DNA of 64,000 nucleotides from positions 11,982,823 to 12,046,822 of the forward strand of contig OZ025252.1 of assembly GCA_964019135.1 (NCBI GenBank), given 5' to 3'. Made by a program: the position numbers and the translations under genes. Shown one piece after another: positions 50,001 through 60,975 of this stretch; positions within the stretch are counted from its first letter, which is position 1, and each line of letters opens with the position of its first letter. The notes beneath the pieces were generated by a model. It saw only the letters and a program-made list of their open reading frames with translations, ran no database searches and was not told the DNA's origin. This stretch comes from Arenicola marina (taxonomy: Eukaryota; Annelida; Polychaeta; Arenicolidae).

Positions 50001-50320
50001 AATCAACATCCAACATCCAACATCCTTACCAAATAGGTATAGAATAGTCGCATATTGTCCTGAGCTTAATTTTAATTTAGGCCTGATGTCCGCTCATTAC
50101 AATCTTCGGCACTGTAGATCTACGCAGTACATGTGAGGGGAGGGGGTATAGACACAGAGGCTCCGCTTTCAGCCTCAGACATATTTGCCAGTCCCCCCCC
50201 CCCACCCACCCACCCACCCCCCTCGGTCATATTTCTGGAGTTTTATATCTATTCACATTTGCAAATACTAAATGTTAATGCCCAATACATGCTAATATCC
50301 ACCGCTGCAAAAAAGCGCGC
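47060..50320. other. Intergenic stretch without a recognised gene
   Basis: I find short open frames only, none with a recognisable domain or convincing splice sites. Confidence 0.5.
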
Positions 50321-50329
50321 GTTCGTTTA

Positions 50330-50515
50330 GACCAGTTGCTACGAGAAAATTATCCCTGACAACCGCGAAAAAATACTTGCGAAACTTCGTAGCTGCGATA
50401 AATCGCAAAACTTTCGAGAATAGGAACTTGCGCTTTTTCGCAGCTACGATTTTTCGCAAATAGTTCTTCTTAACTATTGCGATGATCGCAACTTGTTCGA
50501 GAATACGGGCCCTGA
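50330..50515 (-). repeat. Dispersed repeat, inverted relative to 38,412
   Basis: Ends TTCGAGAATACGGGCCC and is filled with CGCAA and TCGCA words, the mirror image of 38,412-38,545. Confidence 0.7.
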
Positions 50516-51111
50516 TGTCTGTGGCAACCCCTGATACGAGTTCCCCGTCCCAGTCCTCTGATGTGAACTGCCAAGATGTGCGCTCACGAAAAGATGTAGC
50601 TGACCGCGTTAGTTGACTTTTTCGTAAAACAACAACGCCCCCCCCCCCCCCCCCCGGGCCCTTAGCCTTTTACTTACGCACTCAATCCTAATACATCAAT
50701 AAGTTCAACGTAAACTTCTTCGTTCGCATCTTTGTTTGTATACCTACCTGTCGCTTTGGCCTACAGTAATGTAACGTCAGCGCCTCTTCACGTTCGCCAA
50801 TTTCTAGCAGGACTTTGCCCAGTCTTATCAGTGCATGTTGAAATATGAAAACATGTGAGCCATACCTGTGTGCGAGTAGACGCCGTGGACCTTGGTCCCA
50901 CTGGCGGGATTCTTCACTTCGGCAACCGTCAACTATCGTTTATGTTAACGGGCTAGAACCTTTTACCTGGCGCGATACACCAGGGCCTCTATAGCGGTAA
51001 GCCGTTCGCAAATTACGGATAATTGGTACCGGCTGGACTTTCCTGGAACATCACTACATGTTGCGTACGCGTTAGAAATCAAATTATTTCGTGAGGGCGA
51101 TCAAAGCGGAG

Positions 51112-51298
51112 ATGGCTGGCTTCCACGCCACCTCGGAATACGTCAAAACCTGCCTGGTGTTGGTGTTGTGCATCCTCATTACCCTGGCAGTGTCCTATGG
51201 AGCCCCATACTGGACGACTCGGCCTGACGGACACGCGGGACTCTGGCTCGGGTGCACGTACGGCGTGTGTTATGAGCGCTGGGATCTCTGGACATCAA
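51112..51298 (+). CDS. Claudin/PMP22-type tetraspan protein, exon 1
   Basis: ATG at 51,112 is chosen because it starts the conserved reading frame; the frame is open upstream to 51,091 without another ATG. The exon encodes MAGFHATSEYVKTCLVLVLC, a first helix (about residues 13-30), and the first extracellular loop with YW...GLWLGC..GVC, matching the W-GLW-C-C signature of the claudin/PMP22/EMP family. The donor is GTAAGT at 51,299, leaving one base (A). The C-to-C spacing in the loop (four residues) is shorter than usual for classical claudins. The complete three-exon product is 165 residues, close to PMP22 length and shorter than most claudins. Confidence 0.85.
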
Positions 51299-51559
51299 GT
51301 AAGTACTTGTGTGGCGCCGCATGTTTATGATCTAATCCCATACGCTTGTAAAACGTTTTAATTTTCACGAATATCAGAAATACTAATCTCCCTTGGGTAT
51401 GTTCAGATGGGAGATGGGTTACACAAGCCTGAAATGTCCGCGCGGCAGAAACAGACCGCCGTCAATTTCGGACATATTATTTAAAATATGAGATGCTGAG
51501 CCTAATCATTGTTCTTTCAAAACCCCCCTTTGACGAAGAGACATTACAGGCAATACAGG

Positions 51560-53230
51560 TCATATACCTCTAGATGGTTGTAGTGGCAATACAGATCACA
51601 TACCACTAGAGGGCTGCAGAGACAGTAAGGTCACAAACGCCAAGAGGGTTGTAGTGGCAATACAGGTCGCATATCCCTAGCGGGTTGCTGAGGCAAAACA
51701 TGTCTCATACCTCCAGAGAGTTGTTGAGCCCATACAGGTGACATACTAGAGACGTGTAGTGGCAATACAGGTCACATACCACTAGATACTTGTAGCGGCA
51801 ATACAGGTCACATACGCCTAGAGAGTTGTAGAGGCAATACAGGTCACATATACGCCTAGAGAGTTGTAGAGGCAATACAGGTCACATATACGCCTAGAGA
51901 GTTGTAGAGGCAATACAGGTCACATATACGCCTAGAGAGTTGTAGAGGCAATACAGTTCGTGTACCACTAGAGGGTTGTAAAGAGAATACCGGTCACATA
52001 CCACTAGAAGGTTGTAGGGGCAAAACATGTCACATACGCGTATACCCCTCGAGGGTTGTAGAGGCAAAACAGATCACATACCCCTGGAGGGTTGTGGTGG
52101 CAATACAGGTCCCATACTTCTAGAGGGTTGTAGAGGCAATACAGGTAACATACCACTAGAGGGTTGTAGAGACAATACAGTTCACATACCACTAGAGGGT
52201 TGTAGAGGCAATACAGGTTACATATCACTAGAGGCCTGTAGAGACAATACAATTTACACACCACTAGAGAGTTGTAGATGCTATACAGGGTACATATCAC
52301 TAGAGGCTTGTAGTGGCAATAGAGGTCACATCCCACTAGAGGCTTGTAACGGCAATATCGGTCACGTACCACTAGAAGGTTTAGGGGCAATACAGGTCAC
52401 ATATCCCTGGAGGGTTGTAGAGGCAATACATGTCACATACCACTAGATGGTGTAGAGGCAATACATGTCACATACCACTAGAGGCTTGTAGAGGCAACAC
52501 AGGTCACTTACCGCTAGAGTGTTGTTGCGGCAATACAGGTCACTTACCACTAGAGGGTTGTAGCGGTAATACAGGTCACTTACCACTAGAGGGTTGTAGC
52601 GGTAATACAGGATACATAACCCTAGAGATTTGTGGAGACAATACAGGTCACATACCCCTGGAGGGTTGTAGAGGCAATACAGTTCACATACCACTAGATG
52701 GTGTAGAGGCAATACAGGTCACATACCACTAGAGGGTTGTAGAGGCAATACAGGTCACATAACCCTAGAGATTTGTGGAGACAATACAGGTCACATACCC
52801 CTGGAGGGTTGTAGAGGCAATACAGTTCACATACCACTAGATGGTGTAGAGGCAATACAGGTCACATACCACTAGATGGTTGTAGAGGCAATACAGGTCA
52901 CATAGCACTAGAGGGTTGTAGAGACAATACAGGTTACATAACCTTAGAGATTTGTGGAGACAATGCAGGTCACATACCCCTAGAGGGTTGCAGAGGCAAT
53001 ACAGTTCCCATAGCACTAGAGATTTGTCGTGGCAATACAGGTCACATAGCACTGGAGAGTTTATAGAGGCAATACAGGTCACATATCCCAAGCGGGTTGT
53101 TGAGGCAAAACATGTCTCATACCTCCAGAGAGTTGTTGAGGCCATGCAGGTGACATAGCACTAGAGGGTTGTAGAAGCAAAACAGGTCACATAACACTAG
53201 AGGGTTGAAGTTACAATACAAGACACAGGC
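51560..53230 (+). repeat. 36-bp minisatellite in tetraspan intron 1, about 45 units
   Basis: Unit words are GGTCACATACCACTAGAGGG and TTGTAGAGGCAATACA; the period is about 36 bp with 34-37 bp variants. It starts degenerate and becomes more regular after 52,000. Because 36 is divisible by three, long open frames appear on both strands; they are not genes. Confidence 0.95.
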
Positions 53231-53374
53231 ACCTCCAGGGTTGCATAGTCATTGCAGAATGCCGCCCCCCCCCCCCCCCGCCCCCCAACCTGCCTAAGGT
53301 TGTATAAACAATGCATGTTCCACTCACTCATGGCTTTTTAGGCAATACACAGGCGCGTCAGGAGGTCTTCTAGC

Positions 53375-53730
53375 AGGGCGTCTATCATTTCTCTTGGAGT
53401 TATTGACGTGGTCACGGAGTCCTTTAGAATGGCGTAGATCACCTGTTTGAAAGTCATTGACGTGGTCACGGAGTCCTTTAGAATGGCGTAGATCGCCTGT
53501 TTGAAAGTTATTGACGTGGTCACGGAGTCCTTTAGAATGGCGTAGATCACCTGTTTAAAAGTTATTGACGTGGTCACGGAGTCCTTTAGAATGGCGTCGA
53601 TCACCTGAGAGTTATTGCCGTAGTCATGGAGTCTTTTGGAATGGCGTAGATCACCTGTTTGAAAGTTATTGACGTAGTCACGGAGTCTTTTGGAATGGCG
53701 TCGATCACCTCTCTGAGAGTTATCGACCTT
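53375..53730 (+). repeat. 54-bp minisatellite in tetraspan intron 1, about 6 units
   Basis: TTATTGACGTGGTCACGGAG, CCTTTAGAATGGCGTAGATC and ACCTGTTTGAAAG repeat every 54 bp (53,400, 53,454, 53,508 and so on). The last units are shortened or diverged. A 136-codon minus-strand frame results from the period. Confidence 0.95.
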
Positions 53731-53860
53731 GATGTGTCTCTGCATCATGAAAGTATGGCTTTAATGTTGTATTCAGCAGGTTGGATATATGATCCCATAC
53801 ATATGTTCGTCTCTATTTGATGACATGGGTGCTAGTTGTATTTAATGTTTTATTTGCCAG

Positions 53861-54010
53861 GTTGGATACATGCCACCCAGGCCTTTATGACCCTTTCCAT
53901 CATGACGTGTTTTTTCGCCGGAGCATATCTCTCGGTGTTTACATTCCATCGCTCTTACGAAGATGACAAGCGGATGATCTTCATGGCGATGATATTCATG
54001 GGATGCCAAT
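53861..54010 (+). CDS. Claudin/PMP22-type tetraspan protein, exon 2
   Basis: The acceptor is TTTTATTTGCCAG ending at 53,860 and the donor is GTAAGT at 54,011. Two bases complete Ser, then 49 codons: WIHATQAFMTLSIMTCFFAG (helix 2), a charged intracellular turn HRSYEDDKR, and MIFMAMIFMGCQ (start of helix 3). Joined to exon 1 it reads DLWTS-S-WIHATQAFM, which matches the family's end of the first loop and start of TM2. The phase-1 junctions on both sides keep frame. Confidence 0.85.
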
Positions 54011-54244
54011 GTAAGTTCCGTTTGTTCTGGCCCCCTTTCTCTCTCTCTTGGGTAGATGTGCCTTAGCTAAATAATATACGCGTTGGCACGTATACCGATA
54101 TCCCGCAAAATATACTTATCAGCAATCATGGTAAATTCCTAACCGAATACCACTTGAGGTATACCGAATGTATACCATACATCCGGCGTCCGTCCGTGGC
54201 AGCCACCGCCCACAAAGCGGCGACTACCACCAACAGGATGACAA

Positions 54245-56270
54245 CCTGGCGGCTGGCTGTCAGGATGACAGCGACCTGACCGAAGGCTATCAGTATCACA
54301 GCGACCTGACCGAAGGCTTTCAGCATCACAGCGACTTGACCGAAGGCTATCAGGATGACAGCGACCTGACCGAAGGCTATCAGGATGACAGCGACCTGAC
54401 CGAAAACTATCAGTATGACAGCCACCTGACCGAAGGCTATCAGGATGACAGCGACCTGACCGAAGGCTATCAATATGACAGTGACCGGACCGAAGGTTAT
54501 CATGATGACAGAAACCTGACCGAAGGCTATCAGTATGACAGCAACCTGACCGAAGGCTATCAGTATCACAGCGACCTGACCGAACGCTATCAATATGACA
54601 GTGACTGACCGAATGCTATCAGTCAGACAGTGACCTGACCGAAGGCTATCAGTATGACAGCGACCTGACCGAAGGCTATCAGTCAGACAGTGACCTGACC
54701 GAAGGCTATCAGTATCACAGCGACCTGACCGAAGGCTATCAGTCAGACAGTGACCTGACCGAAGGCTATCAGTATGACAGTGACTGACCGAATGCTATCA
54801 GTCAGACAGCGACCTGACCGAAGGCTATCAGTCAGACAGTGACCTGACCGAAGGCTATCAGTCAGACAGCGACCTAAGCGAAGTCTATCAGTATCACAGC
54901 GACCTGACCGAGGGCTATCAGTCAGACAGTGACCTGACCGAAGGCTATCAGTCAGACAGTGATCTGACCGAAGGCTATCAGTCAGACAGCGACCTAACCG
55001 AAGTCTATTCGTATCACAGCGACCTGACCGAGGGCTATCAGTATCACAGCGACCTGACCGAGGGCTATCAGTCAGACAGTGACCTGACCGAAGATTATCA
55101 GTATGACAGTGACCTGACCGAAGGCTATCAGTCAGACAGTGACCTGACCGAAGATTATCAGTATGACAGTGACCTGACCGAAGGCTATCAGTATGACAGC
55201 GACCTGACCGAAGGCTATCAGTCAGACAGTGACCTGACCGAATGCTATCAGTCAGACAGCGACCTAACCGAAGTCTATCAGTATCACAGCGACCTGACCG
55301 AGGGCTATCAGTCAGACAGCGACCTGACCGAGGGGTATCAGTCAGACAGTGACCTGACCGAAGGCTATCAGTCAGACAGCGACCTGACCGAAGGCTATCA
55401 GTATGACAGCGACCTGACCGAAGGCTATCAGTCAGACAGCGACCTGACCGAGGGGTATCAGTCAGACAGTGACCTGACCGAAGGCTATCAGTATGACAGC
55501 GACCTGACCGAAGGCTATCAGTCAGACAGTGACCTGACCGAAGGCTATCAGTATCACAGCGACCTGACCGAAGGCTATCAGTCAGACAGTGACCTGACCG
55601 AAGGCTATCAGTATGACAGTGACTGACCGAATGCTATCAGTCAGACAGCGACCTGACCGAAGGCTATCAGTCAGACAGTGACCTGACCGAAGGCTATCAG
55701 TCAGACAGCGACCTGACCGAAGGCTATCAGTCAGACAGCGACCTAACCGAAGTCTATTAGTATCACAGCGACCTGACCGAGGGCTATCAGTCAGACAGTG
55801 ACCTGACCGAAGGCTATCAGTCAGACAGTGACCTGACCGAAGGCTATCAGTCAGACAGCGACCTAACCGAAGTCTATTAGTATCACAGCGACCTGACCGA
55901 GGGCTATCAGTATCACAGCGACCTGACCGAGGGCTATCAGTCAGACAGTGACCTGACCGAAGATTATCAGTATGACAGTGACCTGACCGAAGGCTATCAG
56001 TCAGACAGTGACCTGACCGAAGATTATCAGTATGACAGTGACCTGACCGAAGGCTATCAGTATGACAGCGACCTGACCGAAGGCTATCAGTCAGACAGTG
56101 ACCTGACCGAAGGCTATCAGTCAGACAGCGACCTAACCGAAGTCTATCAGTATCACAGCGACCTGACCGAGGGCTATCAGTCAGACAGCGACCTGACCGA
56201 GGGGTATCAGTAGGACAGCAACCTGACCGAAGATTATGAGGATGACAGCGTTCTAACCGAAGGCCATCAG
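54245..56270 (+). repeat. 30-bp minisatellite in tetraspan intron 2, about 67 units
   Basis: The unit is built from GACAGCGACCTGACCGAAGG and CTATCAGTCA or CTATCAGTAT. A 29-bp variant (GTGACTGACCG, one C lost) occurs near 54,600, 54,780 and 55,620. The block 54,780-55,320 recurs at 55,620-56,190, so a segment of about 18 units has been duplicated. Cys-rich minus-strand frames here come from the repeat. Confidence 0.96.
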
Positions 56271-56448
56271 AAATGTCCTGCATTTGTAGGGCCTTTTATC
56301 CATATGCTGCGCCATTTTATAAGATTAATATAAATATAACCAATTGTCGTCTTGCACTATTTACTGGTACTGTTTCTATTTTGATGGTTTATGATTCTTA
56401 CGCTATTGATATAGCCTACTATTAATCGCCCCACTGCTTAATTTTCAG

Positions 56449-56609
56449 GCGTTTTCAACTTGATCGCAGTGTGTATTTGGGCAGGCGGTGAACACTTTGG
56501 GAGCGGGGAGGCGCTCAACTGGCCCTTCGCTCTCGCCTGCACCACATTTGTGGCTGCCGTAGTTACTACGATATTCCTCTATGTTGAACTCCGGCGACCT
56601 GTCAAATAA
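56449..56609 (+). CDS. Claudin/PMP22-type tetraspan protein, exon 3
   Basis: The acceptor is CTTAATTTTCAG ending at 56,448. Two bases complete a Cys codon, followed by 52 codons and TAA at 56,607-56,609: VFNLIAVCIWAGGEHFGSG, the second extracellular loop, then EALNWPFALACTTFVAAVVT (helix 4), ending YVELRRPVK. This exon is too short to stand out as an open frame and was found by following the frame and splice phase from exon 2. The short basic tail lacks an obvious C-terminal PDZ-binding sequence, so a claudin-like tight-junction role is less certain than membership of the broad four-helix family. Confidence 0.83.
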
Positions 56610-56693
56610 CCCAGGGAAGGACTTCCGCAGTCTGTCACCTCCAAGTGTATGTTTTGTGTAATGCGTAAACTGTGGAATTGTTTATGTACAGTC

Positions 56694-56805
56694 GAAGTGT
56701 TTACAGTTGAAGTGTTTACAGTTGAAGTGTTTACAGTTGAAGTGTTTACAGTTGAAGTGTTTACAGTTGAAGTGTTTACAGTCGAAGTGTTTACAGTTGA
56801 AGAAC
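56694..56805 (+). repeat. 15-bp tandem repeat in the tetraspan 3' region, about 7-8 copies
   Basis: TTACAGTTGAAGTGT repeats with occasional GTCGAAG. It lies about 90 bases beyond the stop codon, so it may be part of the 3' UTR. Confidence 0.95.
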
Positions 56806-56865
56806 GTTTACATGGTATATGTTGTTTGTACGTATAAATATTTGATATACTTAGTAAATAATATA

Positions 56866-56873
56866 TACAATGG

Positions 56874-56904
<31 letters not shown>

Positions 56905-56905
56905 G
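56866..56905 (+). repeat. (TA)n microsatellite
   Basis: Two TA runs separated by GTATA. Confidence 0.9.
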
Positions 56906-57186
56906 GCTATTCAAACTGTATGACAAGCAAGGGGGGGGGGGGGGTGATCACACGTTTTTCCTTGCTATATAACTGAATGCTATTCAAAGTAGGACGGGTC
57001 CAACTACCATCTATTTTAGGTAATTATCAATCGTAATCGGTTAGATAATTGTAGTAACTGTACATACAACCGCCAAGGAAGGTAATGCTATACTTATAGC
57101 TACACCTGGTATGCATTTTCTGCAATAGGTAGATCTTGGATCACACGATATTTTTGTATGTATATTCCTTTCATCAATACCATTTT

Positions 57187-57192
57187 ATTAAA
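57187..57192 (+). promoter_or_regulatory. Possible polyadenylation signal of the tetraspan gene
   Basis: ATTAAA about 580 bases after the stop. It is the best signal seen on this strand, but the distance leaves it uncertain. Confidence 0.3.
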
Positions 57193-57239
57193 GAATAATT
57201 GACCTTTACATTATCCCATGTGTTGCTTTGTATTGTTTG

Positions 57240-58680
57240 TTTTCTCATTATAGAGAGCCCAAGCGAGCTCTTAAGGTAACAAGCATGCATATTCAAAGTC
57301 AATTTCAATCAAAGGCTTGTATAGGACTTTCATTTTGCGTCAGCGTCAGCCCCCATGGGACGTTTTCGAATTCGGAGTAAATATCAGCTGTACATAAATA
57401 CATATTCGAGCAAAGAGATGTCGAGGCCTATTATGTCGTGTCTTTAATAATCAAATCAGCTGCCTCCAAAACTTTACGAATTAATTATTCAATGTTAGAA
57501 CTGGAGGCATACTTAAAATTACACTTAATATATCAGCGACGTGCTAAATGTCCGTTGCCAATCTCCAAGCAGAGCGCTTTTGGTGATGGCCTATCTGCTG
57601 CTAGACTGGTGCCCAGCCTGCGCAGACCTTTCTGATTCCGTTCTGACCGACTGCTTGCCCAGGTAACAAAATAATATTCTCCGAAGATTCCGCCAATGTT
57701 ACGGGAATATGACCAAAAAAACATTCAGGGAATGTTTTTCAGGAAAGTTGTATTAATATTCGGGGGATGTGTTTTGCGGATATTACTAGCGAACCTTCCC
57801 AGGGCATATTAAACGAACATGACGGTGCACTCACAGACATGAAGCATGCAACTGTTTAGCATTTTTAACGTCTTTTTTGGTACTTTTGGTATTATTTGGG
57901 GAATGCACGACAGCGAGTTCTTTAACGTACTTATAAAATTGTTATAACAAGGCATGACATGTGCTCACGTTTGGACACAGGAATTGACTATTGTGTCAAT
58001 TGCACTGCCCGACGAATACATGAGGCACATTGTGGAAACAACGGTTCGTCATTGTGAAGCCCCAGGGGGGAGGGTAGGGGTGGGAAGGCGTGGATGAAGT
58101 AGACATTTTCGAAGTCATTGCTTCTTAGTTTCGTGAAAACATCGCCCCCTAAAAAGCGATACGACGGATATAATGAGAAATGTATGCAATCGACAACTGT
58201 TTCCATATATTTTGAGATTTCTGATCTAACCCCCGCCCCTTTGGTGCTTAACATTGACTTCTGCATTCCATTGTTTGTCTTGAAATAGGCAAGTTCTGTC
58301 AACACCAGCCAACTCGGCTCCGCTCAGCTCAGCTCGACTGATTATATCGTGACACTTGACGAGTCAATATTAACAACTGTTCTTTATCTAGATAATGCAC
58401 AGTTTTTCCGTTCATTATTAAAATAAAGCACTGTTTTACCGTTCTTTATTTGAATAACGCACACTTACGTTAATACAACACGGCTAGGTTTGTTTTCGAT
58501 CCATTCTTTGCGTGACGTTACACAATTTTTAAAATTATATTACCTCGTGGTTGATAGGTCAATGCGCCAATATAAACCGTACAACATGTTTAACGTAGTC
58601 ATCATAATTGTATTACAGCGTGGTTGACGGGCCATTGGGCCAACACAAACTGTGTAACAAGTTTACCGTAGTCTTTATAA
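57240..58680. other. Intergenic stretch without a recognised gene
   Basis: Short open frames only. Around 57,660-57,780 diverged AACATTC/GGGAATGT words recur, probably a decayed mobile element. Confidence 0.5.
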
Positions 58681-58689
58681 TGACATGAC

Positions 58690-58970
58690 CAGTACTTGGT
58701 AGTACCCCAAGTTTGGGGAGGGGAGAGACCTCAAGTTGTGGTGGTACCCCAATTTAGGGGAGGGAAGACACCCTAAGTTTGAGAGGGGAGAGACCCAAGT
58801 TAGGGCAGGGAGGGGAGACATCCAAGTAAGGGCAGAGAGGGGAGACACCCAAGTCAGGAGAGGCGAGGCCCGAAGTTTGGGGTTTGACGGACATTTCGGC
58901 CAGTGGACGTTTCGGCCTAGGACGTTTCGGCCAGGTATTTTGGGGAGGGCGGACGTTTCGGCCAAGTATA
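58690..58970 (+). repeat. G-rich degenerate repeats plus GGACGTTTCGGCC cluster
   Basis: The first part repeats GGGGAGGGGAGAGACCYAAG-like words. The second part (58,885-58,970) has four copies of GGACNTTTCGGCC at 14-35 bp spacing. A related GGGACGTTTTGACCGCC occurs near 60,230. Confidence 0.75.
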
Positions 58971-59429
58971 ATATTACAAAACTTATATCATGGAGTTTTA
59001 TCTGGTATAAAACTAAAAACTATAATCACACTTCACACCTAATTGGGTCAACGTTTATAGTTACGCAGTAATTGGCGAGGCAGCCCTAGATGTGGGGCAG
59101 CCCAGTTCTAAGGGTTTGGCTCACTCCCGTCAGTAGTTCGATTAATGTAAACTGATTAAACACTCCTATAAGCAATTCAACATAACATGAATTGGCTTAA
59201 CGCCTTTTTCAACATAAATAACAACATAGGGGGCGTCCTACACTCTGTTCCATTGCTTAACGCCTTTTTAAACATAAATAACACGATTTATGTTTTTATG
59301 ATGCCACGAGATCTATCATAACGTTCTGCGTTCAACATTCGGTGACCCCTGCGCATAGATGGCAACGTTATGACTTTGTCAACTAGCAGCCTTCGTCACG
59401 TGACTCATTCGAGGCCATGTGACCACACA

Positions 59430-59482
59430 CACGCTGTCGATCTCCCGGCCGAGTGCGTTACGCTTGCGCCATAGTCCATAGT
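59430..59482 (-). mobile_element. tRNA-like SINE head fragment, second copy
   Basis: Minus-strand TATGGCGCAAGCGTAACGCA is followed by CTCGGCCGGGAGATCGACAG. It matches the 19,980-20,050 copy. Both copies also have, further along the plus strand, GTGAGGAACGAG followed by CTGCYGGCAGAGTG (20,478 and 59,501), so the shared element is longer than the head alone. Confidence 0.45.
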
Positions 59483-59634
59483 GCGCTTGCGCCATAGTGA
59501 TGTGAGGAACGAGTTCCCTCTGCCGGCAGAGTGACGCGCTGTCTGCGGCCGGTCGCTATCTTGCTGCGAGAAGGTCATAAAAACCTTACACTTAAATTTC
59601 ACTCGTTTTAAATTTGTATCGCATTTAAATTATA

Positions 59635-59870
59635 CTTGAGATACGTAAGTTATTATACTTAAGATACATAAGGTTTTATACTTAAGATACATAAATTATT
59701 ATACTTAAGATACATAAGTTATTATACTTAAGATACATAAGTTACTATACTTAGGATACATAAGTTATTATACTTAAGATACATAAGTTATTATACTTAA
59801 GATACATAAGTTGATATACTTAAGATACATAAGTTATTATACTTATGATACATAAGTTTAAATTATACTT
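59635..59870 (+). repeat. 23-bp AT-rich minisatellite, about 10 copies
   Basis: ATACTTAAGATACATAAGTT repeats every 23 bp (59,701, 59,724 and so on) with few changes. The unit is close to an inverted repeat (ACTTA ... TAAGT). Confidence 0.95.
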
Positions 59871-60364
59871 TTGTAAGCAGGCTCAGTTACTTTAAGTTCC
59901 TTGACGCCCCTGTGTCCCCTGTATGGGGCAAAGCGCATCATCAGCTTGACATATTGCTTCTGCAAAGATAGATTATACATGAATTAGTGTCCTGCCTGAA
60001 GACACTATTAGGATAAGAAAATGGGAATCAAGTTAACTATGATTATATACATGTATACAGAATTTGATGATGATTTGATGGCCAGGGTGCATGCACATCA
60101 GTAAGGTGTTACTGTATGTGTTATACTGAGACTGGGTCTGGGTAGGCCTGAAACATGCCTGAAACATGCAGAATGTAATCAATTATTCACAACTTCCCCT
60201 TGCCGCCATTAGGCCAATTTTGACCGCGGGACGTTTTGACCGCCACTGGCGCCAGTGAAATCCACGTTTGTGTGGACCAAAGTGTGAGGGGTTTGGTGGT
60301 TAATGTTTAAGGGGGTAAAATCATACACACGTGAAGAGGGATTGAAATAGCTGCTTGTTATTAT

Positions 60365-60647
60365 TAATCAGCTGAAAAAAAAAACTTGCGACCGGTGGGG
60401 GGGCTGCTCTGAAGATTGTGACCGGTGGGGGGGGGGGGTAGGGGGGGGCTTGGGCTTGGAGAACCCGACTTTAACAGTATATGTTCAGCTTCCCAAGGGT
60501 GGGGGGGGGTTGGGTTGCTCTCTGAAGACTTGGGACTTAAACATGTATGTTAACATGTATGTTGTATGTTCTGGTTCCCAAGGTGGGGGGGGGGGGGGGG
60601 TAGGGGGGTTGCAACCCCTCTAACCCCCCCGCCTAGATCCGCCACTG
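60365..60647 (-). mobile_element. Decayed G-rich dispersed repeat with CAGTGGCGGATC end
   Basis: Ends GATCCGCCACTG at 60,636-60,647, the reverse complement of the terminus at 17,163. It contains three partial copies of GGTGGGGGG and CTCTGAAGA words and a 16-base G run at 60,585-60,600. Confidence 0.5.
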
Positions 60648-60975
60648 TGGAGCGAGCAATGGGAGAGGGCGTCACTGGGCAGCGACGTCAGCTGCATTAG
60701 CTGAGGATATCAGCTCCAGCGGTGGGAATACAGGGTTGGGCATGCCAGGGTCCGATCAGCTGGCTGCCTGCATGGCTGGAGTAGCGAGACACCGCCTTCC
60801 CATCACTGTTCTTGTTTCTCATTCTGGTGCTAAATTACTCAACTTCTTCAACAGTGTTATAATGGAGAGAAATTGGTAGCACAAAAATCGTTATTGTAAA
60901 GTAAAATGTGATCAAATTTGTTTACATGCATTTTCGCCGCCCTTGGACCTATAAAGGTATGAAAGACAACCGATT

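Noticed and set aside
51560-56270. Possible CRISPR array because of regular direct repeats
   Set aside because: Units are contiguous with no unique spacers, unit sequences drift gradually, and the locus is an animal gene intron.
55582-56283. A 233-codon minus-strand frame with repeating RSGHCLTDSL-type units
   Set aside because: It is the 30-bp minisatellite of the tetraspan intron read on the other strand, with frame breaks wherever a 29-bp unit occurs.
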